Shown here piece after piece: positions 55,143 to 63,941 of a stretch of 64,000 bases of DNA (position 1 is its first letter; each line of letters begins with the position of its first letter). Source of the DNA: Pseudomonas fluorescens. GTDB lineage: Bacteria; Pseudomonadota; Gammaproteobacteria; Pseudomonadales; Pseudomonadaceae. Under the pieces are notes generated by a model. It made no database searches. It saw only the letters and a list, made by a program, of their open reading frames with translations, and was not told where the DNA came from. The stretch spans positions 1,922,001-1,986,000 of the forward strand of contig NZ_LT907842.1 of the NCBI RefSeq assembly GCF_900215245.1, written 5' to 3'. The position numbers and the translations under genes are program-made.

Positions 55143-57218
55143 ATGACTGAGCTGTCGCGAGTGTCGGTGACGGCACTCAAAGGTGTCGGTGAAGCCATGG
55201 CCGAGAAGTTGGCCAAGGTCGGCCTGGAGAACCTCCAGGATGTGCTGTTTCACTTGCCTCTGCGCTATCAGGACCGCACACGTGTGGTGCCCATCGGCCA
55301 ATTGCGGCCGGGCCAGGACGCCGTGGTTGAAGGCACCGTCAGCGGTGCCGATGTGGTGATGGGCAAGCGCCGCAGCCTGGTCGTACGGCTGCAGGACGGT
55401 ACCGGCGGGCTGAGCCTGCGCTTCTATCACTTCAGCAATGCGCAAAAGGAAGGCCTCAAGCGTGGCACCCGCGTGCGCTGTTACGGTGAAGCCCGGCCTG
55501 GCGCGTCGGGCCTGGAAATCTATCACCCGGAGTACCGCGCCATCACCGGCGACGAGCCGCCCCCGGTCGATACCACGCTCACGCCGATCTACCCACTGAC
55601 CGAAGGCCTGACACAACAACGCCTGCGCCAGCTGTGCATGCAGACCCTGACCCTGCTCGGCCCGAAAAGCCTGCCCGACTGGCTGCCCCTAGAACTGGCC
55701 CGCGACTATCAACTGGCGCCGCTGGACGATGCGATTCGTTACCTGCACAACCCGCCAGCCGATGCCGATGTCGACGAACTCGCGCTCGGTCATCACTGGG
55801 CACAACACCGCCTGGCCTTCGAAGAACTGCTGACCCACCAGCTGTCTCAGCAACGCCTGCGCGAAAGCATGCGCTCCCTGCGTGCACCCGCGATGCCCAA
55901 GGCCACGCGCCTGCCGGCGCAATACCTGGCCAACCTCGGCTTTGCGCCGACAGGCGCCCAGCAACGCGTGGGCAATGAAATTGCCTATGACCTCAGCCAG
56001 CACGAACCGATGTTGCGGCTGATCCAGGGCGACGTGGGCGCGGGCAAGACCGTGGTCGCCGCCCTCGCCGCCCTGCAAGCATTGGAAGCCGGTTACCAGG
56101 TGGCGCTGATGGCGCCCACCGAGATCCTCGCCGAACAACATTTCATCACGTTCAAGCGCTGGCTCGAACCGCTCGGCCTGGAAGTGGCATGGCTGGCGGG
56201 TAAGCTCAAGGGCAAGGTCCGCGCGGCGGCGCTGGAACAGATCGCCGCAGGTGCACCGATGGTGGTGGGCACCCACGCGTTGTTCCAGGATGAAGTGCAG
56301 TTCAAGAACCTCGCACTGGTGATCATCGACGAACAGCATCGTTTCGGCGTGCAGCAACGCCTGGCCTTACGCCAGAAAGGCGTGGGCGGACGCATGAACC
56401 CGCACCAACTGATCATGACGGCCACGCCGATCCCGCGCACGCTGGCCATGAGCGCCTATGCCGATCTCGACACGTCAATTCTCGATGAGCTGCCGCCAGG
56501 CCGCACACCGGTCAATACCGTGCTGGTGACCGACACGCGGCGTGTGGAGGTCATCGAGCGCGTGCGCGGTGCCTGCGCCGAAGGGCGTCAGGCGTACTGG
56601 GTATGTACGCTGATTGAAGAGTCCGAAGAACTGACCTGCCAGGCTGCCGAAACCACCTATGAAGACCTCACCAGTGCCTTGGGCGAGCTCAAGGTCGGGC
56701 TGATCCACGGCCGCATGAAACCTGCGGAAAAAGCCGCGGTGATGGCCGAATTCAAGGCCGGCAACCTGCAACTGCTGGTGGCCACCACCGTGATCGAGGT
56801 CGGTGTGGACGTGCCCAATGCCAGCCTGATGATTATCGAAAACCCCGAGCGCCTGGGCCTCGCCCAACTGCACCAATTGCGCGGCCGTGTTGGCCGGGGC
56901 AGCGCCGCCAGCCACTGCGTGCTGCTCTACCACCCGCCGCTGTCACAGATCGGCCGTCAGCGCCTGGGCATCATGCGCGAAACCAACGACGGCTTTGTCA
57001 TCGCCGAAAAAGACCTTGAGCTGCGCGGCCCCGGCGAAATGCTCGGCACCCGCCAGACCGGCCTGCTGCAATTCAAGGTCGCCGACCTGATGCGCGACGC
57101 CGACCTGCTGCCCGCCGTGCGTGATGCGGCGCAGGCACTGCTTGAACGCTGGCCGGATCACGTCAGCCCGTTGCTCGATCGTTGGCTCAGGCATGGGCAG
57201 CAATACGGCCAAGTGTGA
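55143..57218 (+). CDS. recG: ATP-dependent DNA helicase RecG
   Basis: A 691-residue branch-migration helicase that regresses stalled forks. Order: N-terminal wedge/OB domain (about 1-165; VLFHLPLRYQDRT), helicase domains with Walker A GDVGAGKTVVAAL (about 300-312), motif II IIDEQHRFGVQQR, motif III MTATPIPRTLA, and motif VI QLRGRVGRG. The start at 55143 (MTELSRVSVTALKGVGEAMA) is the normal one; an earlier in-frame codon lies inside oxyR. Eight bases after oxyR, so co-transcribed. Confidence 0.96.
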   Translation: MTELSRVSVTALKGVGEAMAEKLAKVGLENLQDVLFHLPLRYQDRTRVVPIGQLRPGQDAVVEGTVSGADVVMGKRRSLVVRLQDGTGGLSLRFYHFSNAQKEGLKRGTRVRCYGEARPGASGLEIYHPEYRAITGDEPPPVDTTLTPIYPLTEGLTQQRLRQLCMQTLTLLGPKSLPDWLPLELARDYQLAPLDDAIRYLHNPPADADVDELALGHHWAQHRLAFEELLTHQLSQQRLRESMRSLRAPAMPKATRLPAQYLANLGFAPTGAQQRVGNEIAYDLSQHEPMLRLIQGDVGAGKTVVAALAALQALEAGYQVALMAPTEILAEQHFITFKRWLEPLGLEVAWLAGKLKGKVRAAALEQIAAGAPMVVGTHALFQDEVQFKNLALVIIDEQHRFGVQQRLALRQKGVGGRMNPHQLIMTATPIPRTLAMSAYADLDTSILDELPPGRTPVNTVLVTDTRRVEVIERVRGACAEGRQAYWVCTLIEESEELTCQAAETTYEDLTSALGELKVGLIHGRMKPAEKAAVMAEFKAGNLQLLVATTVIEVGVDVPNASLMIIENPERLGLAQLHQLRGRVGRGSAASHCVLLYHPPLSQIGRQRLGIMRETNDGFVIAEKDLELRGPGEMLGTRQTGLLQFKVADLMRDADLLPAVRDAAQALLERWPDHVSPLLDRWLRHGQQYGQV

Positions 57219-57295
57219 CGCCTGACTCACTTATCCAACCTACAGTTGTATCAAGCTGGTTATACTTCGATGACTGTAAGAAATTGGATCAGGCC

Positions 57296-58696
57296 ATGTC
57301 AGAAGTCGCCCTCGCCACAGTCCCACTGACCGCCCCGCCGGTCATTCGGGCTCTGCTCGCAAAGCTCGCCATCCCTTACACAGAGGTTGTCGAACAGCCC
57401 GGCCTGAATCCCGCGCAAAAGGTCCAGGCTGTGTTGCTGGAAGACGCCGTGGGCGCGCTCATGGTGTTGTTCCCGCAAAGCCAGTTGCTTGATCTCAACC
57501 GTCTCGCCGAGCTGACCGGTCGCCGCCTTATCGCCGTGTCGCCGGATCGCATCGAGCGCATGCTGGCCAAGCATGAACTGAGCCTGCTGCCCGGCCTGCC
57601 GGCACTGACCAGCTCACCGTGCCTGTACGAAGGCAGCCTGCTCAACGAACCGAGCCTGCTGGTGCACTCAGGCGAAGCCGGGCTGCTGCTGGAAATTGCC
57701 AGCGGCGACTTCAAGACCATGCTCACCAAGGCCAGCGCCGGTCATTTCGGCGAGCCCCTGAGCAATATCCGCCCCAACCTCGACCGCCCCAATGATGACC
57801 GCGAGGAAATCACCCAGGCGATGCAGGCCTTCACCGCTCGCCGCATCCAGCAGCGCCTGGAAGCAACCATCGAGATTCCGCCGCTGGCCGACACGGCGCA
57901 GAAGATTATCAAGCTGCGCGTCGACCCCAACGCCACCATCGATGACATCACCGGTGTCGTCGAGACTGACCCAGCCTTGGCCGCTCAAGTGGTGAGCTGG
58001 GCGGCGTCGCCGTACTACGCCTCGCCAGGCAAGATTCGTTCAGTGGAAGACGCCATCGTGCGCGTGCTCGGCTTTGATCTGGTGATCAACCTGGCGCTGG
58101 GCCTGGCCTTGGGCAAAACCCTGAGCCTGCCCAAAGACCATCCGCATCAGTCCACCCCGTACTGGCACCAGTCGATCTACACCGCCGCCGTGATCGAAGG
58201 CCTGACCCGCGCCATGCCTCGCGCCCAGCGCCCGGAAGCCGGCCTGACCTACCTCGCCGGTTTGCTGCACAACTTCGGTTATCTGCTGCTGGCCCACGTG
58301 TTTCCGCCGCACTTTTCGCTGATCTGCCGCCACCTTGAGGTCAACCCGCACCTGTGCCACAGCTATGTCGAGCAACACCTGCTGGGCATCAGCCGCGAGC
58401 AGATCGGCGCGTGGCTGATGCGCTACTGGGACATGCCGGACGAACTGTCCACCGCCCTGCGCTTCCAGCACGACCCGACCTACGACGGGCAATACGCTGA
58501 ATATCCGAACCTGGTGTGTTTGGCCGTGCGCTTGTTGCGCAGCCGTGGCATTGGCTCCGGGCCGGATGAGGCGATTCCGGATGAGCTGCTTGAGCGTCTG
58601 GGCTTGAGCCGTGACAAGGCTGAGGAAGTGGTCGGCAAGGTGTTGGATGCCGAGGTGCTGTTGCGTGAATTGGCATCGCAGTTCAGCCAGGGCTGA
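57296..58696 (+). CDS. YbaK aminoacyl-tRNA deacylase-like domain fused to HDOD
   Basis: A 466-residue fusion. Residues about 15-155 match the YbaK/ProX aminoacyl-tRNA editing family (LAIPYTEVVEQPG then LLPGLPALTSSPCLYEGSLL); residues about 190-395 form an HDOD domain (ETDPALAAQVVSWAASPYYA, YLAGLLHNFGYLLLAHVF), a signalling relative of HD phosphohydrolases that lacks the metal-binding set. The role is unknown; HDOD proteins often act in c-di-GMP or chemotaxis-linked signalling. Start at 57296 with GGATCAGG upstream is a weak choice but gives MSEVALATVPLT. It follows recG by 77 bases; a REP-type inverted repeat follows. Confidence 0.88.
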   Translation: MSEVALATVPLTAPPVIRALLAKLAIPYTEVVEQPGLNPAQKVQAVLLEDAVGALMVLFPQSQLLDLNRLAELTGRRLIAVSPDRIERMLAKHELSLLPGLPALTSSPCLYEGSLLNEPSLLVHSGEAGLLLEIASGDFKTMLTKASAGHFGEPLSNIRPNLDRPNDDREEITQAMQAFTARRIQQRLEATIEIPPLADTAQKIIKLRVDPNATIDDITGVVETDPALAAQVVSWAASPYYASPGKIRSVEDAIVRVLGFDLVINLALGLALGKTLSLPKDHPHQSTPYWHQSIYTAAVIEGLTRAMPRAQRPEAGLTYLAGLLHNFGYLLLAHVFPPHFSLICRHLEVNPHLCHSYVEQHLLGISREQIGAWLMRYWDMPDELSTALRFQHDPTYDGQYAEYPNLVCLAVRLLRSRGIGSGPDEAIPDELLERLGLSRDKAEEVVGKVLDAEVLLRELASQFSQG

Positions 58697-58718
58697 CACG
58701 GTCACCTGATAAACCGCT

Positions 58719-58800
58719 ATCGCAGGCAAGCCAGCTCCCACAGTTGACCGAGTTCCAACCCTGGAATGCAGTCAACTGTGGGAGCTGGCTTGCCTGCGAT
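58719..58800. repeat. Perfect 30-base inverted repeat, REP-type
   Basis: The left arm begins ATCGCAGGCAAGCCAGCTCC and continues to GTTGAC at 58748; the right arm (58771-58800) is its exact reverse complement. The arms are 30 bases with a spacer of about 22. The core GCTCCCACA is shared with the other REP units but the rest differs, so it is another subfamily. Between convergent genes. Confidence 0.88.
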
Positions 58801-58831
58801 GAATTCAACTCGGTACCCCTGAAGAAACCCT

Positions 58832-59212
58832 TCAGGCCTTCTTCTTTTTCTTCGGCTTCAAATACTTGGTCAGCCCCTGGAACCAGATCACCAGCGCCGG
58901 GTTGCCCTTGATCTGGATCGACTTGTCCTGAATCCCCGTCATGAACGCCAGTTGCTTGTTCTTCGCCTGCATCGTGGCGAAGCCGTAGGCCGCATCTTTG
59001 AACGCGATAGCAAATGCCGGCGCAGGGTGAACCCCTGAACGGCTGGTGATGCGCTGGTCTTTGACGATGAAGTGACGGGCAACCTTGCCGTCGAGGGTCT
59101 GCAACTGGAACGCCAGGTCTTTGTCACCCAGTTGTTGCTGGAAAGCAGGGTTGGTGCGGCTGGCTTTGCCCATCATCAGGCCAAGCACCCACAGCAGAAG
59201 ACGAAATTTCAT
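58832..59212 (-). CDS. Conserved hypothetical protein, possibly SCP2-like
   Basis: A 126-residue protein. The start at 59212 (MKFRLLLWVLGLMMGKASRT) gives a short hydrophobic N-terminus, perhaps a membrane anchor. The middle, with FQLQTLDGKVARHFIVKDQR then GNPALVIWFQGL, resembles sterol-carrier-protein-2-like lipid-binding folds, an uncertain impression. The C-terminus is a lysine-rich KYLKPKKKKKA. In P. aeruginosa a similar hypothetical lies at this place after the YbaK-HDOD gene. Function unknown. Confidence 0.78.
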   Translation of the reverse strand: MKFRLLLWVLGLMMGKASRTNPAFQQQLGDKDLAFQLQTLDGKVARHFIVKDQRITSRSGVHPAPAFAIAFKDAAYGFATMQAKNKQLAFMTGIQDKSIQIKGNPALVIWFQGLTKYLKPKKKKKA

Positions 59213-59336
59213 GCACACGGCCTCGGTGTATTTATTAAGTGGCCGCAGCAGTGTAACGATTTGCAGAAGGAACGCCACCGATCTCGCGCTTTAGCAGGAG
59301 ATCGGTTGGCGTTTAACGCTTATAGCAACATGTTAC

Positions 59337-60263
59337 TTAAACGTTAGGGCAAGGCACCGGCGCCCAATCGGCGAGGTTAGGATCGCGGCAGGTGCCTTCG
59401 ATCTGTGCTTTACCGGCGCTGGCGACCTGCTTGCTTTCAGCTTGCTTGGCCTGCACGGTCTGGATGCTCTTCTCGGTGGTCACCGCTTCTTTCGGCACGG
59501 TTGGCAATACTGGCTTTTTCGCGACTTTTGCCGGTGCTTTGCCTTTCTTGGCCGGTACAACTGGCGGCGTTACATCGGCCTGGGCAACGGTTACCACATC
59601 GTTGCGCTGCACACCGACTTGCTGCAGGTCTTTCTCGTAGGCCTGGGTGTAGTTATTCAGGTCTTCGCTGGCTTTACCGTTGACCGCAACGATCAGGTCA
59701 TTGGACTCCTTCAAGCCTGCAACGATTTCCGCCAGGCGCTTGCGGCCTTCGGTGTCGTTGACGGCCTTGGCTTTACGATCGGCCACCAGCTTGGTGAACG
59801 CGCTCTGGTAGCACTGCTGGGACGCCTTGGCGTAAGCGGTGCTACGGTCGATGTCGGAAGCGCTTTTGTTGAAGTCCGTGGAGTACGACGCGATGCGCTG
59901 GTTGTCATCCGTGATCTGCTTCTGACGCTCGGTGTAGTAACCCGCTGCGCCGCCAGCCAGGGCGCCGCCCGCTGCACCGATAGCGGCGTTACGGCCGCGC
60001 TTTTCGGAGTCGCCGGTCAGCGCACCCAACAGAGCACCGCCGGCCGCGCCGAGGGCCGCACCGGTCACAACCGACTTGGTCATGTTCGAATCGGTTGCAC
60101 GCAAGTGCTGCACCGGCTCGTAGCAGTTCGGGTAGTACTCGACCTTGGTGCTTGACGCGACCTTGGACGCCGGTGACGTGGCGCAACCAGTCAACACGGT
60201 GCTGAAACCGGCTGCGATCAGCAGCAGGTGACGCTTGGAAACCGCCTTACGGGAAAAAAGCAT
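59337..60263 (-). CDS. tagQ: Type VI secretion-associated lipoprotein TagQ
   Basis: A 308-residue outer-membrane lipoprotein. The signal ends in the lipobox LTGCATSP near residue 25. A glycine-zipper segment (TGAALGAAGGALLGALTG and AAIGAAGGALAGGAAG, about 65-110) could insert in or lie on the membrane; the middle is a coiled coil; the C-terminal part is Lys/Pro/Ala-rich, ending in a short domain with Cys residues (IEGTCRDPNLADWAPVPC). TagQ anchors TagR to the outer membrane in the threonine phosphorylation pathway that triggers the H1 type VI system. The order tagT-tagS-tagR-tagQ here matches P. aeruginosa. Start at 60263 chosen for the signal peptide. Confidence 0.85.
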   Translation of the reverse strand: MLFSRKAVSKRHLLLIAAGFSTVLTGCATSPASKVASSTKVEYYPNCYEPVQHLRATDSNMTKSVVTGAALGAAGGALLGALTGDSEKRGRNAAIGAAGGALAGGAAGYYTERQKQITDDNQRIASYSTDFNKSASDIDRSTAYAKASQQCYQSAFTKLVADRKAKAVNDTEGRKRLAEIVAGLKESNDLIVAVNGKASEDLNNYTQAYEKDLQQVGVQRNDVVTVAQADVTPPVVPAKKGKAPAKVAKKPVLPTVPKEAVTTEKSIQTVQAKQAESKQVASAGKAQIEGTCRDPNLADWAPVPCPNV

Positions 60264-60347
60264 AGGTGTGTTCTCTTTTAAGTTTGACTTGCCCAGCACG
60301 GCCCACCGCCGCCTGAGTCCCTTCCAAGCTCGCTATACAACCAGCGG

Positions 60348-62060
60348 TCAAGACCGCTGACCGCTCGCTGCGAGCAATTCCTTCAAGATCGTTGCCGGGT
60401 CGGCCCGCTGTTGCTTGCGGTAGTTGCCGACATGGCGAACGAACAGTGTCGCGCGCGTCACCAGGCTTTTACCGAGCACTGGCTTGCGATCCAACTCTTC
60501 CTTGATACGTTGAAACTGCGCCTGGATAACCGCATCGGTGTAGCGCGTGCCGGTGGCCAGGTTGTCGATGTAGATCGCCACCGCGCCATCAAGCGCGCTA
60601 CGCCCATTGTCGATGGCCGTGGCAAACAGCTGGGCGCTGGCCGTGTCCTTGTTGTCCAAGGCCTGCTGGCGACTCTTCTGCAGGTTGGTCAGGCGAATGT
60701 TGTAGTTGCTGATGGTCTCGGCCACCAATGCAGCCGACTGGATCAGGTTGCCCGCCGCCTCTTCGCGTTGCTGGGCGATCAGCGAGACGTTGCGCTTGAG
60801 CTCTTCGTTGACCAGCCCCAGTTCGGCTTGCAGCTTGGGATCGACGCTGGCCGAGATAATGCTGTCCAGGCGCTTGGTCGGGTCCTGGGCATCGTCAATC
60901 GCGTCGGTCAACGAGGCCAGGCGGCCCTCTTTTTGCCACTGGGCGAACAGCTCCTTGTAACGCGAGCGCGGCGCCGACAACGCCCCCACCGCCACGCGAA
61001 AACCCGTGGTCTCGTTGCTTTGCTCGGTGCCGTCAGCGGCGAACAGCGGATACTCGCGGCGCATGCCGGTGAACAGCGTGCCCTCGCCTTCCAGGTAATT
61101 GCCGCCCTTGACCACAAAACCGCCGTAGGTGCCCTGGCGACGCCCGGCATGCACCAGCTGGAAGGATTCCTGGACCATTTCCGCCGCATTGCCGATCACA
61201 TCGAACATGCCGATCGGGTTGGGCAGTTTGGTGCCGATGGGCATCAGGCGCGCGGCCTGGCCAGTGCCGCCGGCAACCTGGTTGAATACCGCGTAATCGG
61301 CCAGCGGGCCGTCGCTTTCGCTGCCTTCGACGCGCCGTGGGAACAGGCGCCCTTCCAGGTCCTGGCGGCTCACTGCCTGGCCACCGCGCGCGGCGTATTC
61401 CCATTCCACTTCGGTGGGCAGGCGCACAAAGCCCAGGCCACCGTCTTCCGCCGAGGCGCCGCGGCCGCTGACCGGCAGCAAGTCACGGTGGTATTTCATC
61501 AGCCAGGCGCTGTACACCGCCGAGAAGCGCTCGGCTTCAAAACGCGAGAGTTTCACCTTGGGCAAACGCGCGGCCATGCCGGTGGGCAAATCGCAGGCCG
61601 GGGCCGGCTCACCGCTGGCCAACGACTGCGCCTGGGACATCACCTGGGCGTACTGGCGTGCAGTCACCTCATACTTGCCAATGAAGTACAGCATCGGCTT
61701 GAGCGGGGTTTTCGCGTCGGTCTTCGGCATCAACGGCGCGATGACTGTGTTCCAGTCCTTCGGCAGGTCCTTGAGGGTGAACTGGCCGTTGATGAAGTCG
61801 CGCCGGTAGCCGGAAATAAACGACTGCTGATAACCCGCCTCACCTTCGGCGAAGGGGTAGCCGAGGCTGATCTCACGGTCATCCAAGGTGCCCTGGGCCA
61901 GCACGTAGGCATAGCGGAACACCATGTTGCCTTCGCAGGGCAGCGGCAGGCTGACGTCGTCCGGCAGCGGTTTGGGGTTGTCGAGTTTGTCGCTGGCCTC
62001 ATCGGCCCACGCTATCGATGCCACGCTCAGCACCACACAGGCGCCCAGTAACTTATACAT
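60348..62060 (-). CDS. tagR: Type VI secretion-associated sensor protein TagR
   Basis: A periplasmic protein of 570 residues. The signal peptide is residues 1-19 (MYKLLGACVVLSVASIAWA). The middle (about 115-365) is a formylglycine-generating-enzyme-like (SUMF1) domain with LPTEVEWEYAARGG and NPIGMFDVIGNAAEMV; the C-terminal part is a long helical region. TagR promotes PpkA dimerisation in response to attack by neighbours in P. aeruginosa. The start at 62060 is supported by the signal peptide and overlaps the end of tagS by eight bases. No sign of sulphatase maturation context, so the domain has been reused. Confidence 0.88.
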   Translation of the reverse strand: MYKLLGACVVLSVASIAWADEASDKLDNPKPLPDDVSLPLPCEGNMVFRYAYVLAQGTLDDREISLGYPFAEGEAGYQQSFISGYRRDFINGQFTLKDLPKDWNTVIAPLMPKTDAKTPLKPMLYFIGKYEVTARQYAQVMSQAQSLASGEPAPACDLPTGMAARLPKVKLSRFEAERFSAVYSAWLMKYHRDLLPVSGRGASAEDGGLGFVRLPTEVEWEYAARGGQAVSRQDLEGRLFPRRVEGSESDGPLADYAVFNQVAGGTGQAARLMPIGTKLPNPIGMFDVIGNAAEMVQESFQLVHAGRRQGTYGGFVVKGGNYLEGEGTLFTGMRREYPLFAADGTEQSNETTGFRVAVGALSAPRSRYKELFAQWQKEGRLASLTDAIDDAQDPTKRLDSIISASVDPKLQAELGLVNEELKRNVSLIAQQREEAAGNLIQSAALVAETISNYNIRLTNLQKSRQQALDNKDTASAQLFATAIDNGRSALDGAVAIYIDNLATGTRYTDAVIQAQFQRIKEELDRKPVLGKSLVTRATLFVRHVGNYRKQQRADPATILKELLAASGQRS

Positions 62061-63237
62061 CTCTGATTCCTTCAGAAGCCTGGATACGCGCCACTCGCCA
62101 ACCACCACAGGCCGCCGCCAGGGCGCTGACGCCAAGGATTGCAACCAGGGCCAGGCCGTAGTGACGCGCCAGCAGGTGACTGGCGTATTCGCCCGGCACC
62201 TGCACAAATAATTGATTCAAACCCATCTCGGCCAAGCCATAGAGCCCGGCACTCAGCCCAGCGGCGAAACCTGCGCTGTAGAGCGCCTGCGTCACCACAA
62301 ACAGCAACAGTGCGCCGGTGGAAAACCCCAGCAGACGCAACACGGATAACTCCCGGCGCTTGCGCGCCACGGCGGCCAACGCCCCGGCAAAGATCGCCGC
62401 AAACGCGCCCGCCAAGGCCAGCCCGGCGATGATCCAGAACACGATCGACAGGTTGCGGCTCAACGACTGCACCTGGGCGATGGTTTGCGCCTGGGTCGAG
62501 ACCAACAGATTCTGCCCGGCAAAATACACTCGCAACGGCTCTACATCGGTGAGGGTGCGTGCGTACAGGCGAAACGCCGGGTACACACGCTGCTCACTCA
62601 CACCCACCGCGTCACCCTCCCAACCCAATGCGGGCACCGCGCGACCGTCGCGATAATCTTCGGCCGCTTCCAGCAGGCCCAAATCTGCCAACAAGCCATC
62701 GCGGGCAAAGGCTTCCAGCGGCAATACCGCCTGCACCTGCAGCCGTGTGCGCTGATCTTCGACACGCCCCGCCACTTGTCGCGCAAAACGGGCTTCCAAC
62801 CAATCCCCAGGTCGCGCCGCGAGCTTTTCAGCGGCGGTGTGGCTCAGCACAATCTGGTCCAGGCCGCGCGGCATCGGCAAACCCGCCAGCAAAGGATCGC
62901 CCGGCGCCGTCGGCAGCATTTCCAGGGTGAGCGTGCCCACCTGCGCGGTCGCCGCAATCTGCCGGGTACGCGGCACGGCAAACCCGACATCACTGCGCAG
63001 GCCGAGCTGCTCGATAAACGCGCTGCTGAATCGACCACCGCCCAACGGAATAATTTCACGGGTGGCGGGATCGGTCTCCAGGCGTTCGGTCAAACTGCTA
63101 ACCAGTCCAAACTTCAGGCCAAATAACACCAGCAACGGCACCATGACGGCCACCAGCGCCAGCACCGAACAGGCGGACAGCCAGGCATCGTTGCGGTAAT
63201 CCTGCCAGGCCAGTGAGGCAACCAGACCGCTGCGCAT
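62053..63237 (-). CDS. tagS: Type VI secretion-associated ABC permease TagS
   Basis: A 394-residue inner-membrane protein of the FtsX/MacB/LolCE type. The first membrane helix lies at about 23-46, then a periplasmic domain of about 200 residues, then three helices (about 270-300, 315-340 and 360-380), with AAVARKRRELSVLRLLGFST in the cytoplasmic loop. Start ATG at 63237 shares its A with the TGA of tagT (TGATG), which decides the start. With TagT it forms the ABC complex of the threonine phosphorylation pathway. Confidence 0.87.
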   Translation of the reverse strand: MRSGLVASLAWQDYRNDAWLSACSVLALVAVMVPLLVLFGLKFGLVSSLTERLETDPATREIIPLGGGRFSSAFIEQLGLRSDVGFAVPRTRQIAATAQVGTLTLEMLPTAPGDPLLAGLPMPRGLDQIVLSHTAAEKLAARPGDWLEARFARQVAGRVEDQRTRLQVQAVLPLEAFARDGLLADLGLLEAAEDYRDGRAVPALGWEGDAVGVSEQRVYPAFRLYARTLTDVEPLRVYFAGQNLLVSTQAQTIAQVQSLSRNLSIVFWIIAGLALAGAFAAIFAGALAAVARKRRELSVLRLLGFSTGALLLFVVTQALYSAGFAAGLSAGLYGLAEMGLNQLFVQVPGEYASHLLARHYGLALVAILGVSALAAACGGWRVARIQASEGIRDV

Positions 63238-63941
63238 CAGCACGCCTCCCCGAGGGTCGCGGTGACGCCGCCGTCGGTGTCACGACGGCAAGTGATGCGC
63301 CGCACCTGCAAGCCGCTGGCACGGGCCAGGGGTTCGTCATGCGTGGCGATCACGCAGGCCGCACGGTGTTCGAGGGCCTGGGCCAGCAGCGCCTGCATCA
63401 CACGCTCAGCGTTAAGCGGGTCAAGGGACGCCGTCGGCTCATCCGCCAGCACCAGTTGCGGCGCGTGGGCCAAGGCTCGGGCGCAGCTGACGCGCTGGCG
63501 TTGGCCCACTGACAGCGAGGCCGGTTTTTTGGCCAACTGATCGCTGATTTCCAGTTGCTCGGCCAGCCGCGCCACGCTGCCGTCGTCCTTCAACCCCAAC
63601 AGTTGCCGGGACAGAGCGATATTCCCGCGCACATCGAGAAACCCCAGCAGCCCACCGGTTTGCAGCACATAGCCCAAGTGCCGGCTACGTAACCCGGCCA
63701 ACGTGGAGTGTTGATCGCCACGCCACAAGCCGCCAATGTCGACCTGGTTGAAGACAAACTGGCCAACCTGATCCGGCGCCAACACCAGCGCCAACAGATC
63801 CAGCAACGTGCTTTTGCCACAGCCACTCGGCCCGACAATTGCCAGTTGCTCACCCGCCCGCAGCGTCAGCGCCGGAATCACCAGGCTATAGCGCTGGCTA
63901 CCGAGGCCCCGGCTCTTATGCACCGCGCTCACAGTCAACAT
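63237..63941 (-). CDS. tagT: Type VI secretion-associated ABC ATPase TagT
   Basis: A 234-residue ATPase of the LolD/MacB class. Walker A is IVGPSGCGKSTLLDLLALVL (about 35-54), the signature motif is LSVGQRQRVSCARAL with V in place of the usual second G, Walker B is QLVLADEPTASLDP, and the H-loop is VIATHDEPLA. Start ATG at 63941 overlaps by one base the stop of the gene upstream (TGATG). First complete gene of the tag set in this window. Confidence 0.88.
   Translation of the reverse strand: MLTVSAVHKSRGLGSQRYSLVIPALTLRAGEQLAIVGPSGCGKSTLLDLLALVLAPDQVGQFVFNQVDIGGLWRGDQHSTLAGLRSRHLGYVLQTGGLLGFLDVRGNIALSRQLLGLKDDGSVARLAEQLEISDQLAKKPASLSVGQRQRVSCARALAHAPQLVLADEPTASLDPLNAERVMQALLAQALEHRAACVIATHDEPLARASGLQVRRITCRRDTDGGVTATLGEAC

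Noticed and set aside
60411..62051. Open frame of 546 codons on the plus strand
   Set aside because: Antisense to tagR; no recognisable domain and no binding site.
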